DNA of 64,000 nt from Maritimibacter sp. 55A14 (lineage in GTDB: Bacteria; Pseudomonadota; Alphaproteobacteria; Rhodobacterales; Rhodobacteraceae), in contig NZ_QEYE01000001.1 of assembly GCF_003122205.1 (NCBI RefSeq), positions 62,001-126,000 on the forward strand. Direction: 5' to 3'. Below are positions 10,440 to 20,447 of the stretch, one piece after another. The position numbers and the translations under genes were made by a program. The notes under the pieces were generated by a model. It saw only the letters and a program-made list of their open reading frames with translations, searched no databases and had not been told where the DNA came from. Within the stretch, counting starts at the first letter, position 1, and each line of letters starts with the position of its first letter.

Positions 10440-11411
10440 ATGACGCGCACCGTCGTCGAGAGCAAGACCAAGACCGTCACCATCGGCTTTGACGAGCCGT
10501 TCTGCGTGATCGGGGAACGCATCAACCCCACCGGCCGCAAGAAGCTCGCCGCCGAACTGGAGGCCGGCGATTTCTCCACCGTCGAAAAGGACGCGCTCGA
10601 ACAGGTCGCCTGCGGGGCGATGGTGCTCGATGTCAACGCGGGCGTGGTCTACAACTCCAACCCCAACCCCAACGAGACCGAACCGCCGCTGATGACCAGG
10701 ATGATCGAGCTGGTGCAGGGGCTGGTGGACGTGCCGCTCTGCATCGACAGCTCGGTGCCCGCGGCGCTGGAAGCGGGCTTGGCCGCCGCGCAGGGCCGGC
10801 CGCTCCTGAACTCGGTCACGGGCGAGGAGGACCGGCTGGAACTGGTGCTGCCGCTGGTCAAGAAGTACAACATCCCCGTGGTGGCGATCTCCAACGACGA
10901 CACCGGCATTTCCGAGGATCCGGACGTGCGTTTCGCGGTGGCCAAGAAGATCGTCGAGCGCGCCGCCGATTTCGGCATCCCCGCGCATGACATCGTCGTG
11001 GACCCGCTGGTGATGCCGGTGGGTGCCATGGCGACGGCAGGCCAGCAAGTCTTCCGCCTGGTGCGCAAGCTGCGCGACGAGCTGGGCGTCAACACCACCT
11101 GCGGCGCCTCCAACATCTCCTTCGGGTTGCCCAACCGGCATGGCATCAACGCCGCCTTCCTGCCGATGGCGATCGGCGCGGGCATGACCAGCGCCATCAT
11201 GAACCCGGTCCGCCCGGTGGAGATGGAGGCGATTCGCGCCGCCAATTTCCTGATGGCTCACGACCCCAACGGGGGCGAGTGGATCAAGTTCTCCCGCGTG
11301 CTGGACGCGGTCAAGGAAGGCAAGGAATTCGCCGAGGCCAGCCAGGAATCGGCGGCCGCATCGGCGGGCCAGCGTGGCGGGCGGCGCGGCGGCCGCCGGC
11401 GCAGTGCCTGA
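10440..11411 (+). CDS. Methyltetrahydrofolate:corrinoid methyltransferase (pterin-binding part of a split MetH)
   Basis: This 323-residue protein is a stand-alone pterin-binding TIM barrel of the MetH/AcsE type (GERINPTGRKK at about 25-35, VLDVNAG, NTTCGASNISFG). It moves the methyl group from 5-methyl-THF to a corrinoid protein. Rhodobacteraceae such as Phaeobacter inhibens are reported to use a MetH split into separate proteins, which fits the neighbouring metF and ASKHA reactivase. The cobalamin-binding and homocysteine-binding parts are not in this window. The last 13 residues (QRGGRRGGRRRSA) form a strongly basic tail outside the barrel; a similar tail is on the reactivase. Confidence 0.88.
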   Translation: MTRTVVESKTKTVTIGFDEPFCVIGERINPTGRKKLAAELEAGDFSTVEKDALEQVACGAMVLDVNAGVVYNSNPNPNETEPPLMTRMIELVQGLVDVPLCIDSSVPAALEAGLAAAQGRPLLNSVTGEEDRLELVLPLVKKYNIPVVAISNDDTGISEDPDVRFAVAKKIVERAADFGIPAHDIVVDPLVMPVGAMATAGQQVFRLVRKLRDELGVNTTCGASNISFGLPNRHGINAAFLPMAIGAGMTSAIMNPVRPVEMEAIRAANFLMAHDPNGGEWIKFSRVLDAVKEGKEFAEASQESAAASAGQRGGRRGGRRRSA

Positions 11412-11461
11412 GCGGCATCGCCCCGGCGGCGCGCGGACAGCGCGCGCCTGAGATTGCGGTC

Positions 11462-11494
11462 AAGGCCGGGCGCGCGCCCGGCCTTGCGCATTTT
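11462..11494 (+). terminator. Rho-independent terminator after the methyltransferase gene
   Basis: A perfect 24-base palindrome at 11462-11485 (arms AAGGCCGGGCGC) is followed within a few bases by TTTT at 11491-11494. It lies 50 bases after the methyltransferase stop and 50 before the next start, so it probably ends the PF13769-metF-methyltransferase transcript and separates it from the membrane protein genes. Confidence 0.7.
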
Positions 11495-11534
11495 CCGGGT
11501 CCTGCATAGGGCCTGAGCAGGAAGGGAGGATGGC

Positions 11535-11894
11535 ATGACACGCTATTTCATCATTGCGGCACTGGCCGGGGCCGTCGGCGCCGTCAGCAACGCCTTCGCG
11601 GCAGGCGTGATCGCGGGGGCCAATACGCTTGCGCTCCTGGCCACCCCCGCGCGGTATGCCGTGGCTTGTGTCCTGGCGCTGCTGCTGCCGCTCATCTTCC
11701 GGGGAATGCCGCGCTGGTCGGCAATGCTGCTGGCATTGGCCGCGCTCACGTTCCTGCCCTCGCTCAACGCCAAACTTGTGCTGGGCGTCGGCGCGCCCTG
11801 GCAGACGGTGCTGGTTCTCAACGCGGTCTATGCCGGGGTGACGACGCTGGTCTATCTGGTGGCGGCCGGACGGCACGCCTCGCATCGTGGCTGA
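11535..11894 (+). CDS. Small four-span membrane protein, unknown function
   Basis: This 119-residue protein is almost entirely hydrophobic, with about four membrane spans (roughly 5-27, 35-57, 60-80 and 88-112) and a short basic tail (GRHASHRG). GGAAGGGAGGATGGC upstream supplies a good ribosome binding site. I recognise no family or catalytic motif. It sits between the B12-related methyltransferase and a DedA-like protein, after a terminator, so it may begin a separate transcript. A role in corrinoid handling would be speculation. Confidence 0.7.
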   Translation: MTRYFIIAALAGAVGAVSNAFAAGVIAGANTLALLATPARYAVACVLALLLPLIFRGMPRWSAMLLALAALTFLPSLNAKLVLGVGAPWQTVLVLNAVYAGVTTLVYLVAAGRHASHRG

Positions 11895-11957
11895 ACGGCA
11901 TGCACAAAAAGGTGACAGCCGCTCTCTGGACAGGCGCGGAGCAATCGCGGAACCTGC

Positions 11958-12728
11958 ATGACAGACCGGCCGCCTGCGCCGGAACGAGGCTGGCCAACCG
12001 GCACCGGGGACAACGTGACGAAAATTCCTGACCGCGAGACCGGCCAAGCACCGGCGGTGCCGCCGCCCCCGCCGCTGCGGATCGCCGTTCTGCGCACGCT
12101 GCTGCGCATCGCCGCCATCGTGGCGCTGGCTGTGGCGATTCATCAGGCCACGGACTGGCTGATGGACCAGATCGTGACCATGCCCATCGAGTATCGTGGC
12201 CCCGCGACCATCCTGCTGGTGGGCGCGCTGCTGTGGTGCTACGCGCTGCTTCTGGCCATCCCCTTCGTGCCCGGCGTGGAGATCGGCCTTGCTGTGCTGA
12301 TGGCCTATGGCGCGGCGGGCGCGCCCTTTGTCTATCTTGCCACCTGCCTAGGGCTGTTGCTGGCCTATTGCGTCGGCCGCTTCCTTCCTGTGGCCAGCCT
12401 GATCGCGGTGTTCCGGGATCTGCACATGCGCCGGGCTTGCGAGCTTCTGTCGAGGATGGAGCCCCTCGATGGCCCCGCAAGGCTCGCCCTCCTGCGCGGC
12501 CACCTGCCCGAACGGCTGGCGCCAGCCGCGCTGAAATGGCGTTACCTCGCGCTGGCGCTGCTAATCAACTTGCCGGGCAACGCCGTCATCGGCGGTGGCG
12601 GCGGCATCCTGCTGATGGCCGGGCTGAGCCGCATCTTCCTCTTCCGCAGCGTCGTGCTGACCATCGTGCTGGCCGTCGCCCCGGTGCCTCTGGCGGTGAT
12701 CATCTTCGGGGCGGGCATCATCGACTGA
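11958..12728 (+). CDS. DedA/TVP38-like (SNARE-associated fold) membrane protein
   Basis: The 256-residue protein has a proline-rich cytoplasmic N-terminus (residues 1-45, with a PPPPP run) and then about five or six membrane segments. IPFVPGVEIGL and NLPGNAVIGGGGG resemble the re-entrant helices of the VTT/DedA fold, including an acidic residue in the first loop and an Asn-Leu-Pro-Gly in the second. DedA relatives flip lipids or act in proton-coupled transport. The assignment rests on pattern likeness only. The start has a weak ribosome binding site. Confidence 0.55.
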   Translation: MTDRPPAPERGWPTGTGDNVTKIPDRETGQAPAVPPPPPLRIAVLRTLLRIAAIVALAVAIHQATDWLMDQIVTMPIEYRGPATILLVGALLWCYALLLAIPFVPGVEIGLAVLMAYGAAGAPFVYLATCLGLLLAYCVGRFLPVASLIAVFRDLHMRRACELLSRMEPLDGPARLALLRGHLPERLAPAALKWRYLALALLINLPGNAVIGGGGGILLMAGLSRIFLFRSVVLTIVLAVAPVPLAVIIFGAGIID

Positions 12729-12834
12729 CGCTTTGCCGCTCAGAAGCAGGATTCTGCCGCTTGCCGCCTTTCATCCTCGGCTGCGGCCGCTATGCTGCGC
12801 GCGCAACGGCCGCCAGCAAGGACCCGTAGAAGAC

Positions 12835-14880
12835 ATGAGCCAGGATCCCCTCGTCATCTTCATGCCCTCCGGCAAGCGCGGGCGCGTGCCCGCCGGGACG
12901 CCCGTGCTGACCGCGGCGCGCCAGCTTGGCGTCGATCTCGACTCGGTCTGCGGCGGGCGCGGCATCTGCTCGAAATGCCAGATCGCACCGGCCTATGGCG
13001 AGTTTTCCAAACACGGCGTCACGGTCGAGGCCGACGCGCTGTCGGACTGGAACAAGGTCGAGGCCCGTTACGATGAGAAACGCGGCCTGAAATCGGGCCG
13101 CCGGCTGGGCTGCCAGGCGCAGATCATGAAGGATGTCGTGATCGACGTGCCGCCCGAGAGCCAGGTGCACAAGCAGGTCGTGCGCAAGGCCGCCACGGCG
13201 CGCAAGATCATCATGGACCCGGCCACCAAGCTTTATTACGTGGAGGTGGCCGAACCCGACATGCACGAGCCGTCGGGTGACCTGGAACGGCTTGCCCAGG
13301 CGCTTGAGGATCAATGGGGCCTCAAGGATGTGGCGGCCGATCTCCACATCCTGCGCGAAGTTCAGCCGGTGCTGCGCAAGGGCGGCTGGAAAGTCACCGT
13401 CGCGGTGCATCGCGGGCTGCACGACAACCGTCCGCGGATCATGGAAATCTGGCCGGGCTTCTACGAGGCCGGCATCTACGGGCTGGCGATCGACCTGGGC
13501 TCCACCACCATCGCGGCGCATCTGTGCGACCTGGTGGACGGGCGGGTGCTGGCTTCCGCCGGCGTGATGAATCCGCAGATCCGCTTTGGCGAGGACCTGA
13601 TGAGCCGGGTCAGCTACGTGATGATGAACCCCGGCGGCGACCGCGAGATGACCGGCGCCGTGCGCGAGGCGATCAATACCCTGACGCGCGAAATCGCTGC
13701 CGAGGCGGGCGTGGATACCGGCGCCATCATGGAGGCGGTCTTCGTCTGCAACCCGATCATGCACCACCTGCTGCTGGGCATCGACCCGGTGGAGTTGGGC
13801 CAGGCGCCTTTCGCGCTGGCCACCGCCAATTCGCTGACGCTCAACGCCCGCGAGATGGATCTCGACGCGATGAACGCGGCTGCCCGCGTCTTCGTGCTGC
13901 CCTGCATCGCGGGCCATGTCGGCGCCGATGCCGCCGCCGTCGCACTGAGCGAGGAGCCGCACAAATCCGAAGATCTCGTGCTGATGGTCGATGTCGGCAC
14001 CAATGCCGAGCTTCTGCTGGGCAACAAGGACCAGGTGCTGGCCTGTTCCTCGCCCACGGGCCCGGCCTTCGAGGGCGCGCAGATCAGCGCCGGCCAGCGC
14101 GCCGCGCCGGGCGCGATCGAGCGCGTCGAGATCGACCTGGAGACCCGCGAGCCGCGCTTCAAGGTCATCGGCTGCGACCTCTGGTCGAACGAGGACGGCT
14201 TTACCGAGGCCGTGGGCGATGGCGGCATCACCGGCATCTGCGGCTCGGGCATCATCGAGGCGGTGGCCGAGATGCGCATGGCCGGGATCGTCGATCCGTC
14301 CGGGCTGATCGGCTCGGCCGAACAGACCGGCAGCGCGCGCTGTATTCCCGAAGGCCGCACCCATTCCTACCTGCTGCACGACGCGCGGGCCGAAGGCGGG
14401 CCGCTCATCGCCGTGACGCAGGGCGACATAAGGGCGATCCAGTTGGCCAAATCCGCGCTCTACGCCGGCGCGCGGCTGCTGATGGACAAGATGGGCGTGG
14501 ACGGCGTGGACCGCGTCGTGCTGGCCGGTGCATTCGGCGCGCATATCAGCCCGAAACACGCGATGGTGCTGGGCATGATCCCCGACGCCGATCTGGACCG
14601 CGTCACCTCGGCCGGCAACGCGGCGGGGACCGGGGCGCGGATCGCGCTCTGCTCGGTCGCGGCGCGCGCGGATATCGAAAAGGTCGTGCGCCGCATCCAC
14701 AAGGTCGAGACCGCCGTGGAGCCGCGTTTCCAGGAGCATTTCGTCGCCGCCAACGCGATACCGCACGCCACCGCGCCCTTCGCCAAGCTCGCGGCCGCCG
14801 TGCCGCTGCCCCAGGTCAGCTTCAACACCGGCGGCGGCGACGGCACCGACGGCGGCCGCCGGCGCCGGCGCCGCGGCTGA
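12835..14880 (+). CDS. ASKHA-domain corrinoid activation protein (RamA/RACo-like)
   Basis: This 681-residue protein begins with a plant-type ferredoxin domain (Cys39, Cys45, Cys48 and Cys93, with the spacing C-x5-C-x2-C) and continues with a linker and a DUF4445/ASKHA ATPase domain (LAIDLGSTTIAAH at about 220, VDVGTNAELLL, GLCGSG-like CGSGI). Proteins of this type use ATP and an iron-sulfur centre to reduce inactive Co(II) corrinoid back to Co(I). With the pterin methyltransferase and metF upstream it fits the split methionine synthase reported in Phaeobacter. The C-terminus (DGGRRRRRRG) is Arg-rich, like that of the methyltransferase. Confidence 0.88.
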   Translation: MSQDPLVIFMPSGKRGRVPAGTPVLTAARQLGVDLDSVCGGRGICSKCQIAPAYGEFSKHGVTVEADALSDWNKVEARYDEKRGLKSGRRLGCQAQIMKDVVIDVPPESQVHKQVVRKAATARKIIMDPATKLYYVEVAEPDMHEPSGDLERLAQALEDQWGLKDVAADLHILREVQPVLRKGGWKVTVAVHRGLHDNRPRIMEIWPGFYEAGIYGLAIDLGSTTIAAHLCDLVDGRVLASAGVMNPQIRFGEDLMSRVSYVMMNPGGDREMTGAVREAINTLTREIAAEAGVDTGAIMEAVFVCNPIMHHLLLGIDPVELGQAPFALATANSLTLNAREMDLDAMNAAARVFVLPCIAGHVGADAAAVALSEEPHKSEDLVLMVDVGTNAELLLGNKDQVLACSSPTGPAFEGAQISAGQRAAPGAIERVEIDLETREPRFKVIGCDLWSNEDGFTEAVGDGGITGICGSGIIEAVAEMRMAGIVDPSGLIGSAEQTGSARCIPEGRTHSYLLHDARAEGGPLIAVTQGDIRAIQLAKSALYAGARLLMDKMGVDGVDRVVLAGAFGAHISPKHAMVLGMIPDADLDRVTSAGNAAGTGARIALCSVAARADIEKVVRRIHKVETAVEPRFQEHFVAANAIPHATAPFAKLAAAVPLPQVSFNTGGGDGTDGGRRRRRRG

Positions 14881-14932
14881 CGCGCATCGCGCTTGACGCG
14901 GGCGCGGGCTTGTCCTAATCGGACGGGATCGC

Positions 14933-15006
14933 GCGGGTGTAGCTCAATGGTAGAGCAGCAGCTTCCCAAGCTGACGACGAGGGTTCGATTCCCTTCACCC
15001 GCTCCA
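14933..15006 (+). tRNA. tRNA-Gly (anticodon CCC)
   Basis: A 74-base cloverleaf with encoded CCA. The acceptor stem GCGGGTG pairs with CACCCGC, the D-stem GCTC with GAGC, and the anticodon loop TTCCCAA gives CCC. The T-arm GAGGG/CCCTT carries the TTCGATT loop. The outermost anticodon-stem pair (27-43) is a G-A mismatch. It lies between the reactivase gene and a thioesterase gene. No integrase or attachment repeat is next to it. Confidence 0.97.
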
Positions 15007-15064
15007 TCCTCCACCGCCCGATTTTCCGTTGCACATCGCCGCGCCCGAGGCTAAGCGGCGGGGC

Positions 15065-15535
15065 ATGGACCTGCGTTATCACATCCCGCTCGACCGCGCG
15101 ACGCTGCGCGCCCACGGCGTGCCGGACGACTGGCCGATGGGCGTCGCCGACCGGGTGCGCTTTCACGAACTGGACACGCTGGGCCACGTGAACAACGCCG
15201 CCTATCTGACCTGGTTCGAAAACTTCCGCGTCCATTACACCACCGCCTACGGGCTGACCCGTGGTCGGCCGCAGCTCGACGGGCTGGTGCTGCGCGCACT
15301 CAACGTCGATTACCGCGCGTCGCTGCGGCTGGGCGAGGACTATATCGTGACCGGTCGCACCACGCAGATGCGCAACACGAGTTTCACGATGGAATACGGT
15401 GTGTTTTCAGGCGATCTTAAAGTTCTATCGACGGCCGTTCTGGTGCTTGTCGAAGCCGATGGCACCACCAAGCGGCCGATCCCGGAAGAGGTGCGCCGCG
15501 CCTTCGCGGAGCGTGACGGGGCGCAAGCAGCCTGA
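15065..15535 (+). CDS. Acyl-CoA thioesterase, hotdog (4HBT) fold
   Basis: This 156-residue protein has the 4HBT signature around FHELDTLGHVNNAAYLTWF, with the catalytic Asp in the D-x-x-GHVNN loop of the YbgC/FcbC type. It probably hydrolyses a small acyl-CoA; the substrate is not evident. I chose the ATG at 15065 (MDLRYHIP) over an upstream TTG because the extra residues look unrelated. It follows tRNA-Gly by about 60 bases and is convergent with pgi. Confidence 0.82.
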   Translation: MDLRYHIPLDRATLRAHGVPDDWPMGVADRVRFHELDTLGHVNNAAYLTWFENFRVHYTTAYGLTRGRPQLDGLVLRALNVDYRASLRLGEDYIVTGRTTQMRNTSFTMEYGVFSGDLKVLSTAVLVLVEADGTTKRPIPEEVRRAFAERDGAQAA

Positions 15536-15547
15536 ACGCGGCGGGCC

Positions 15548-17188
15548 TCAGCTCCGGTGGCCGCGGATATAGTCCAGAAGCTGCCGGGTGGAGCCATCCT
15601 GCCCTTCCGCCCCGGTCTCCCCATCCTCCAGCAGTGGCTCCAGCGCGGTGGCCATTTCCTTGCCCAGTTCCACCCCCCACTGGTCGAAACTGTTGATCCC
15701 CAGGATCACGCCCTCCACGAAGACCCGATGTTCGTAGAGCGCGACGATCTGGCCCAGCACGAAGGGCGCGAGACGCGGATAGAGCAGCGTGACCGAGGGT
15801 CGGTCGCCCGGAAAGACCCGGTGGCGGGCCTGGCGTTCCAGCTCGGTGCCCTCATAGCCCGCTGCCGCCATGCGCCGGCGCGCCTCCTCCAGGCTGCGGC
15901 CCTGCATCAGCGCCTGCGACTGGGCCAGGCAGTTGGCCAACAGCAGCCGGTGATGCCCGGCAAGGTCGGGCTCATGGCCCTCCGCCCCGGCCAGGAATTC
16001 GCAGGGCACGACACGGCTGCCCTGGTGGAGAAGCTGATAGAAGGCGTGCTGCCCGTTGGTACCCGCCTGCCCCCAGACGACCGGCCCCGTGTCGCGCCGG
16101 ACCGGGTTGCCATCCATCGCCACAGACTTGCCGTTGCTTTCCATCTCGAGTTGCTGAAGATAGGCTGGCAGCAGCTCCAGCCGTTGCTCATAGGGCAGCA
16201 CGGCGCGGGTCGCATGACCGCAGATCTGGTTGTGCCAGATGCCGGTCAGCGCCAGGAGAACCGGCAGGTTCCGCTCCGCCGACGTCTCGCGGAAATGCGT
16301 ATCCATCGACGCGCCGCCGGCCAGGAACTCGGCGAAACGTTCCGGCCCGATGGCCAGCATAAGGCTCAGCCCCACCGGCCCCCAGAGCGAATAGCGCCCG
16401 CCGACCCAATCGGCGAAGCCGAAGACGCGCTCGGGCGGTATGCCGAACTCCGCCGTGCGCGCCTGCGCGGTGGAGACGGCCGCGAAATGCCCCGGCGCGG
16501 CCTCGGCCCCCAGCGCGGCCTCCAGCCGGGCGCGGGCGGTGGCGGCGTTGGTCATGGTCTCGACGGTGGTGAAGCTCTTGGAGACCACGACGAAGAGCGT
16601 CCTGGCCAGATCGACACGGGCCAGCACATCGGCGATATGCGCCCCGTCGACGTTGGAGACGAAATGCACTTCCGGCCCGTCGCCATAGGGGCTGAGCGCG
16701 CGCACCGCCATTGCCGGTCCCAGATCGGACCCACCGATGCCGATATTGACCACATGCCGGATTCGCGCGCCGCCGGGCGCGGTAAATCGCCCCGCGCGCA
16801 GGTCGCAGGCGAAATCGCGCATCCGCGCGAGCGCCCGGCGCACGCCCGGCATCACATCGGCGCCGTCCGGTTCCACCGGCCCGCCCTCGGGGTTGCGCAG
16901 CGCCGTATGGAGCACCGCTCGCCCCTCGGTCTCGTTGATGGGGGCACCCGAAAACATCGCCGCCCGGCGCGCCGCCAGGCCCGCCTGCCTCGCGAGATCC
17001 AGGAGCGCCGCGCGGATATCCGCGTCGATCGCGGTCTTCGAATAGTCGAAGAGGAGCCCATCCGCGCGGGCCGAGAACCCTGCGGCGCGATCCGGATCGG
17101 CGGCGAAAAGCGCCGCGATCGGCCGACGGGCGGCGGCAAGGCGTTTCAACTCCGACCAATCCGGCATCCGGGCACCGTCACTCCGCAT
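15548..17188 (-). CDS. pgi: Glucose-6-phosphate isomerase
   Basis: Pgi interconverts glucose-6-phosphate and fructose-6-phosphate. From the ATG at 17188 it has 546 residues, close to the usual 550. Family signatures are VVSKSFTTVETM (first SIS domain) and GQAGTNGQHAFYQ with HQGSR (second signature). The start overlaps the end of pgl by 11 bases; an ATG at 17167 (MPDWSELKR) is an equally plausible start. It is last in the zwf-pgl-pgi operon, which suits an Entner-Doudoroff or pentose phosphate role. Confidence 0.95.
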   Translation of the reverse strand: MRSDGARMPDWSELKRLAAARRPIAALFAADPDRAAGFSARADGLLFDYSKTAIDADIRAALLDLARQAGLAARRAAMFSGAPINETEGRAVLHTALRNPEGGPVEPDGADVMPGVRRALARMRDFACDLRAGRFTAPGGARIRHVVNIGIGGSDLGPAMAVRALSPYGDGPEVHFVSNVDGAHIADVLARVDLARTLFVVVSKSFTTVETMTNAATARARLEAALGAEAAPGHFAAVSTAQARTAEFGIPPERVFGFADWVGGRYSLWGPVGLSLMLAIGPERFAEFLAGGASMDTHFRETSAERNLPVLLALTGIWHNQICGHATRAVLPYEQRLELLPAYLQQLEMESNGKSVAMDGNPVRRDTGPVVWGQAGTNGQHAFYQLLHQGSRVVPCEFLAGAEGHEPDLAGHHRLLLANCLAQSQALMQGRSLEEARRRMAAAGYEGTELERQARHRVFPGDRPSVTLLYPRLAPFVLGQIVALYEHRVFVEGVILGINSFDQWGVELGKEMATALEPLLEDGETGAEGQDGSTRQLLDYIRGHRS

Positions 17189-17855
17189 GGTGGACAATGG
17201 CCTCGCCAAGGATCAGCCGTACCGGCGCATCGGCCACCGGCCCGCGTTCGGCGGCACGCTCCAGCGCGGCGCGTTTTTCCGGCCCGGTGATCAGCAGGTG
17301 CAGGTGCATCGCCCCCATCAGGACCGGCGCGGTCAGGGTGACGCGGGGCTCGGGCACCTCGGCGGCGCGGATCGCGGCCAGGGCCGGCGCATCGTCGGCC
17401 AGCGCGGCGTCCAGCCCTTCGCCGCCGCGAAAGAGCGACGCGATATGCCCGTCCGCCCCCATGCCCAGCAGGCAGACCGTCAGGGGCAGCACTTCGGCCA
17501 CGCCTTCGCACAGGCGCTCCAGCGCATCCTCCGGTGCCGCAGCGGCGGGATCATAGAGCGGCACCAGCCGCGCTGCCGCCGCCTGCCCGGTCAGCAGCCG
17601 TTCGCGGATGAGCCGCGTGTTGGAGCGCGGATCGTCGGCGGGCACCCAGCGCTCGTCCGTGGGCACCACATCGACGCGCGCCCAGTCGAGCGACACCTCC
17701 GCCAGCGCGTCGAAGACCGGCCCCGGCGTGGTGCCTCCGGGCACCGCCAGCGTCGCGCGCTCACCCAGCGAGAGCGCGCCGCGCAGTTCCGAGGCGATGC
17801 GCCCGGCCAGATCGACCATCATGATATCGCGGTCGGGATACTCCTTCAGCTCCAT
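17178..17855 (-). CDS. pgl: 6-phosphogluconolactonase
   Basis: Pgl (DevB/SOL family) hydrolyses 6-phosphogluconolactone to 6-phosphogluconate. Its 225 residues are typical of the family, with VPGGTTPGPVFD near residue 40, the DERWVP motif and LLGMGADGHIASLF. Only one base separates it from zwf upstream, and it overlaps pgi downstream, so the three genes form one operon for oxidation of glucose-6-phosphate. Confidence 0.95.
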   Translation of the reverse strand: MELKEYPDRDIMMVDLAGRIASELRGALSLGERATLAVPGGTTPGPVFDALAEVSLDWARVDVVPTDERWVPADDPRSNTRLIRERLLTGQAAAARLVPLYDPAAAAPEDALERLCEGVAEVLPLTVCLLGMGADGHIASLFRGGEGLDAALADDAPALAAIRAAEVPEPRVTLTAPVLMGAMHLHLLITGPEKRAALERAAERGPVADAPVRLILGEAIVHHAE

Positions 17856-17856
17856 C

Positions 17857-19311
<1,455 letters not shown>

Positions 19312-19486
19312 TGCCGAACCTCCTGTCCGCCACCGCGCCCCGGAAGGCCGGATCGCGGGCAGAGTAACATCCCCCCCAAGCGGCACAAGCCGCTTCACAT
19401 CCGCGTGGGAAAAAACCGCAAGACTTTTACAAACCGCGCGGGCAGGTTAGCTAGCGGATGAACGCTCATCACCAGCGCGAGGGATC

Positions 19487-20443
19487 ATGAAGGACCAGGT
19501 CGAGGAAGCGAGGGTCAATGCGGGCAAGTTCCGGGATCCGCATCTGACCGCCACGGGCGAGCGCCGCGCCTCCGTTCCGCTCAGCCATCCCGAGACGCTG
19601 TGGTTCAACACCGGGACGCTGTGCAATATCGAATGCCGCAACTGCTATATCTTCAGCTCCCCCAGCAATGACGACCTGGTCTATATCACCGCCGCCGAGG
19701 TGACCGGCTATCTCGACCAGATCGCCGCGCGCGACTGGCCGGTGCGCGAAATCGGCTTCACCGGCGGCGAGCCCTTCATGAACCCCGAGATCATCCCGAT
19801 GCTGCGGCAGAGCCTGGAACGCGGTTTCGAGGTGCTGGTGCTGACCAACGCGATGCGGCCGATGATGCGGCGGCGCGTTCGGGAAGGTTTGCAAGATTTG
19901 GCCAGCACTTACGGCGACAAGCTCACGTTACGGGTATCTCTCGACCATTTCCGCGAGGCGTTTCATGACGAGGAGCGCGGCGCTGGCGCCTATGCGCGCA
20001 CCATCGAGGGTATGGAATGGCTGCGCGACACCGGCATTCGCATGGCGGTGGCCGGGCGCACTGTCTGGGGCGACAGCGACGCCGAGAGCCGCGCCGGATA
20101 TGCAGCGCTCTTCGCACGCCACGGCTTTGCCATCGACGCGAATGACCCGTCGATGACCGTGCTCTTCCCGGAAATGGACGAGAACGCGGAAGTTCCCGAA
20201 ATAACAGAGTCTTGCTGGGGCATTCTTGATGTAAAATCGGAGAGCATCATGTGTGCCTCGTCGCGCATGATCGTGAAACGCAAGGGCACGGCGCGGCCGG
20301 CGGTCGTATCTTGCACGCTGCTGCCCTACGCACCGGAATTCGAGCTGGGCGAGACGCTGGCCGAGGCCGAGCGCGACGTGCATCTGAACCACCCGCATTG
20401 CGCCAAGTTCTGCGTGCTGGGCGGGGCGTCTTGCTCGGGTTGA
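19487..20443 (+). CDS. Radical SAM protein, unknown substrate
   Basis: This 318-residue protein has the 4Fe-4S/SAM signature C46-x3-C50-x2-C53, followed by FTGGEPFMNPE (the GGE motif) in a partial TIM barrel. The C-terminal third has further cysteines (SCWGI, MCASS, VVSCT, and HPHCAKFCVLGGASC at the end), which could bind auxiliary clusters as in SPASM-type proteins, although the spacing is not standard. A GAGGG site precedes the ATG. It has no partner gene: zwf is divergent and aroB is convergent with only four bases between the stops. No peptide precursor is visible nearby, so the substrate is open. Confidence 0.8.
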   Translation: MKDQVEEARVNAGKFRDPHLTATGERRASVPLSHPETLWFNTGTLCNIECRNCYIFSSPSNDDLVYITAAEVTGYLDQIAARDWPVREIGFTGGEPFMNPEIIPMLRQSLERGFEVLVLTNAMRPMMRRRVREGLQDLASTYGDKLTLRVSLDHFREAFHDEERGAGAYARTIEGMEWLRDTGIRMAVAGRTVWGDSDAESRAGYAALFARHGFAIDANDPSMTVLFPEMDENAEVPEITESCWGILDVKSESIMCASSRMIVKRKGTARPAVVSCTLLPYAPEFELGETLAEAERDVHLNHPHCAKFCVLGGASCSG

Positions 20444-20447
20444 ACAC

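Noticed and set aside
12790-14766. Long minus-strand open frame opposite the ASKHA gene
   Set aside because: Its composition is a codon-bias shadow of the real gene; no motif is present.
14933-15006. tRNA-Gly as an integration site for a genomic island
   Set aside because: No integrase or duplicated tRNA 3' end occurs in the adjacent sequence.
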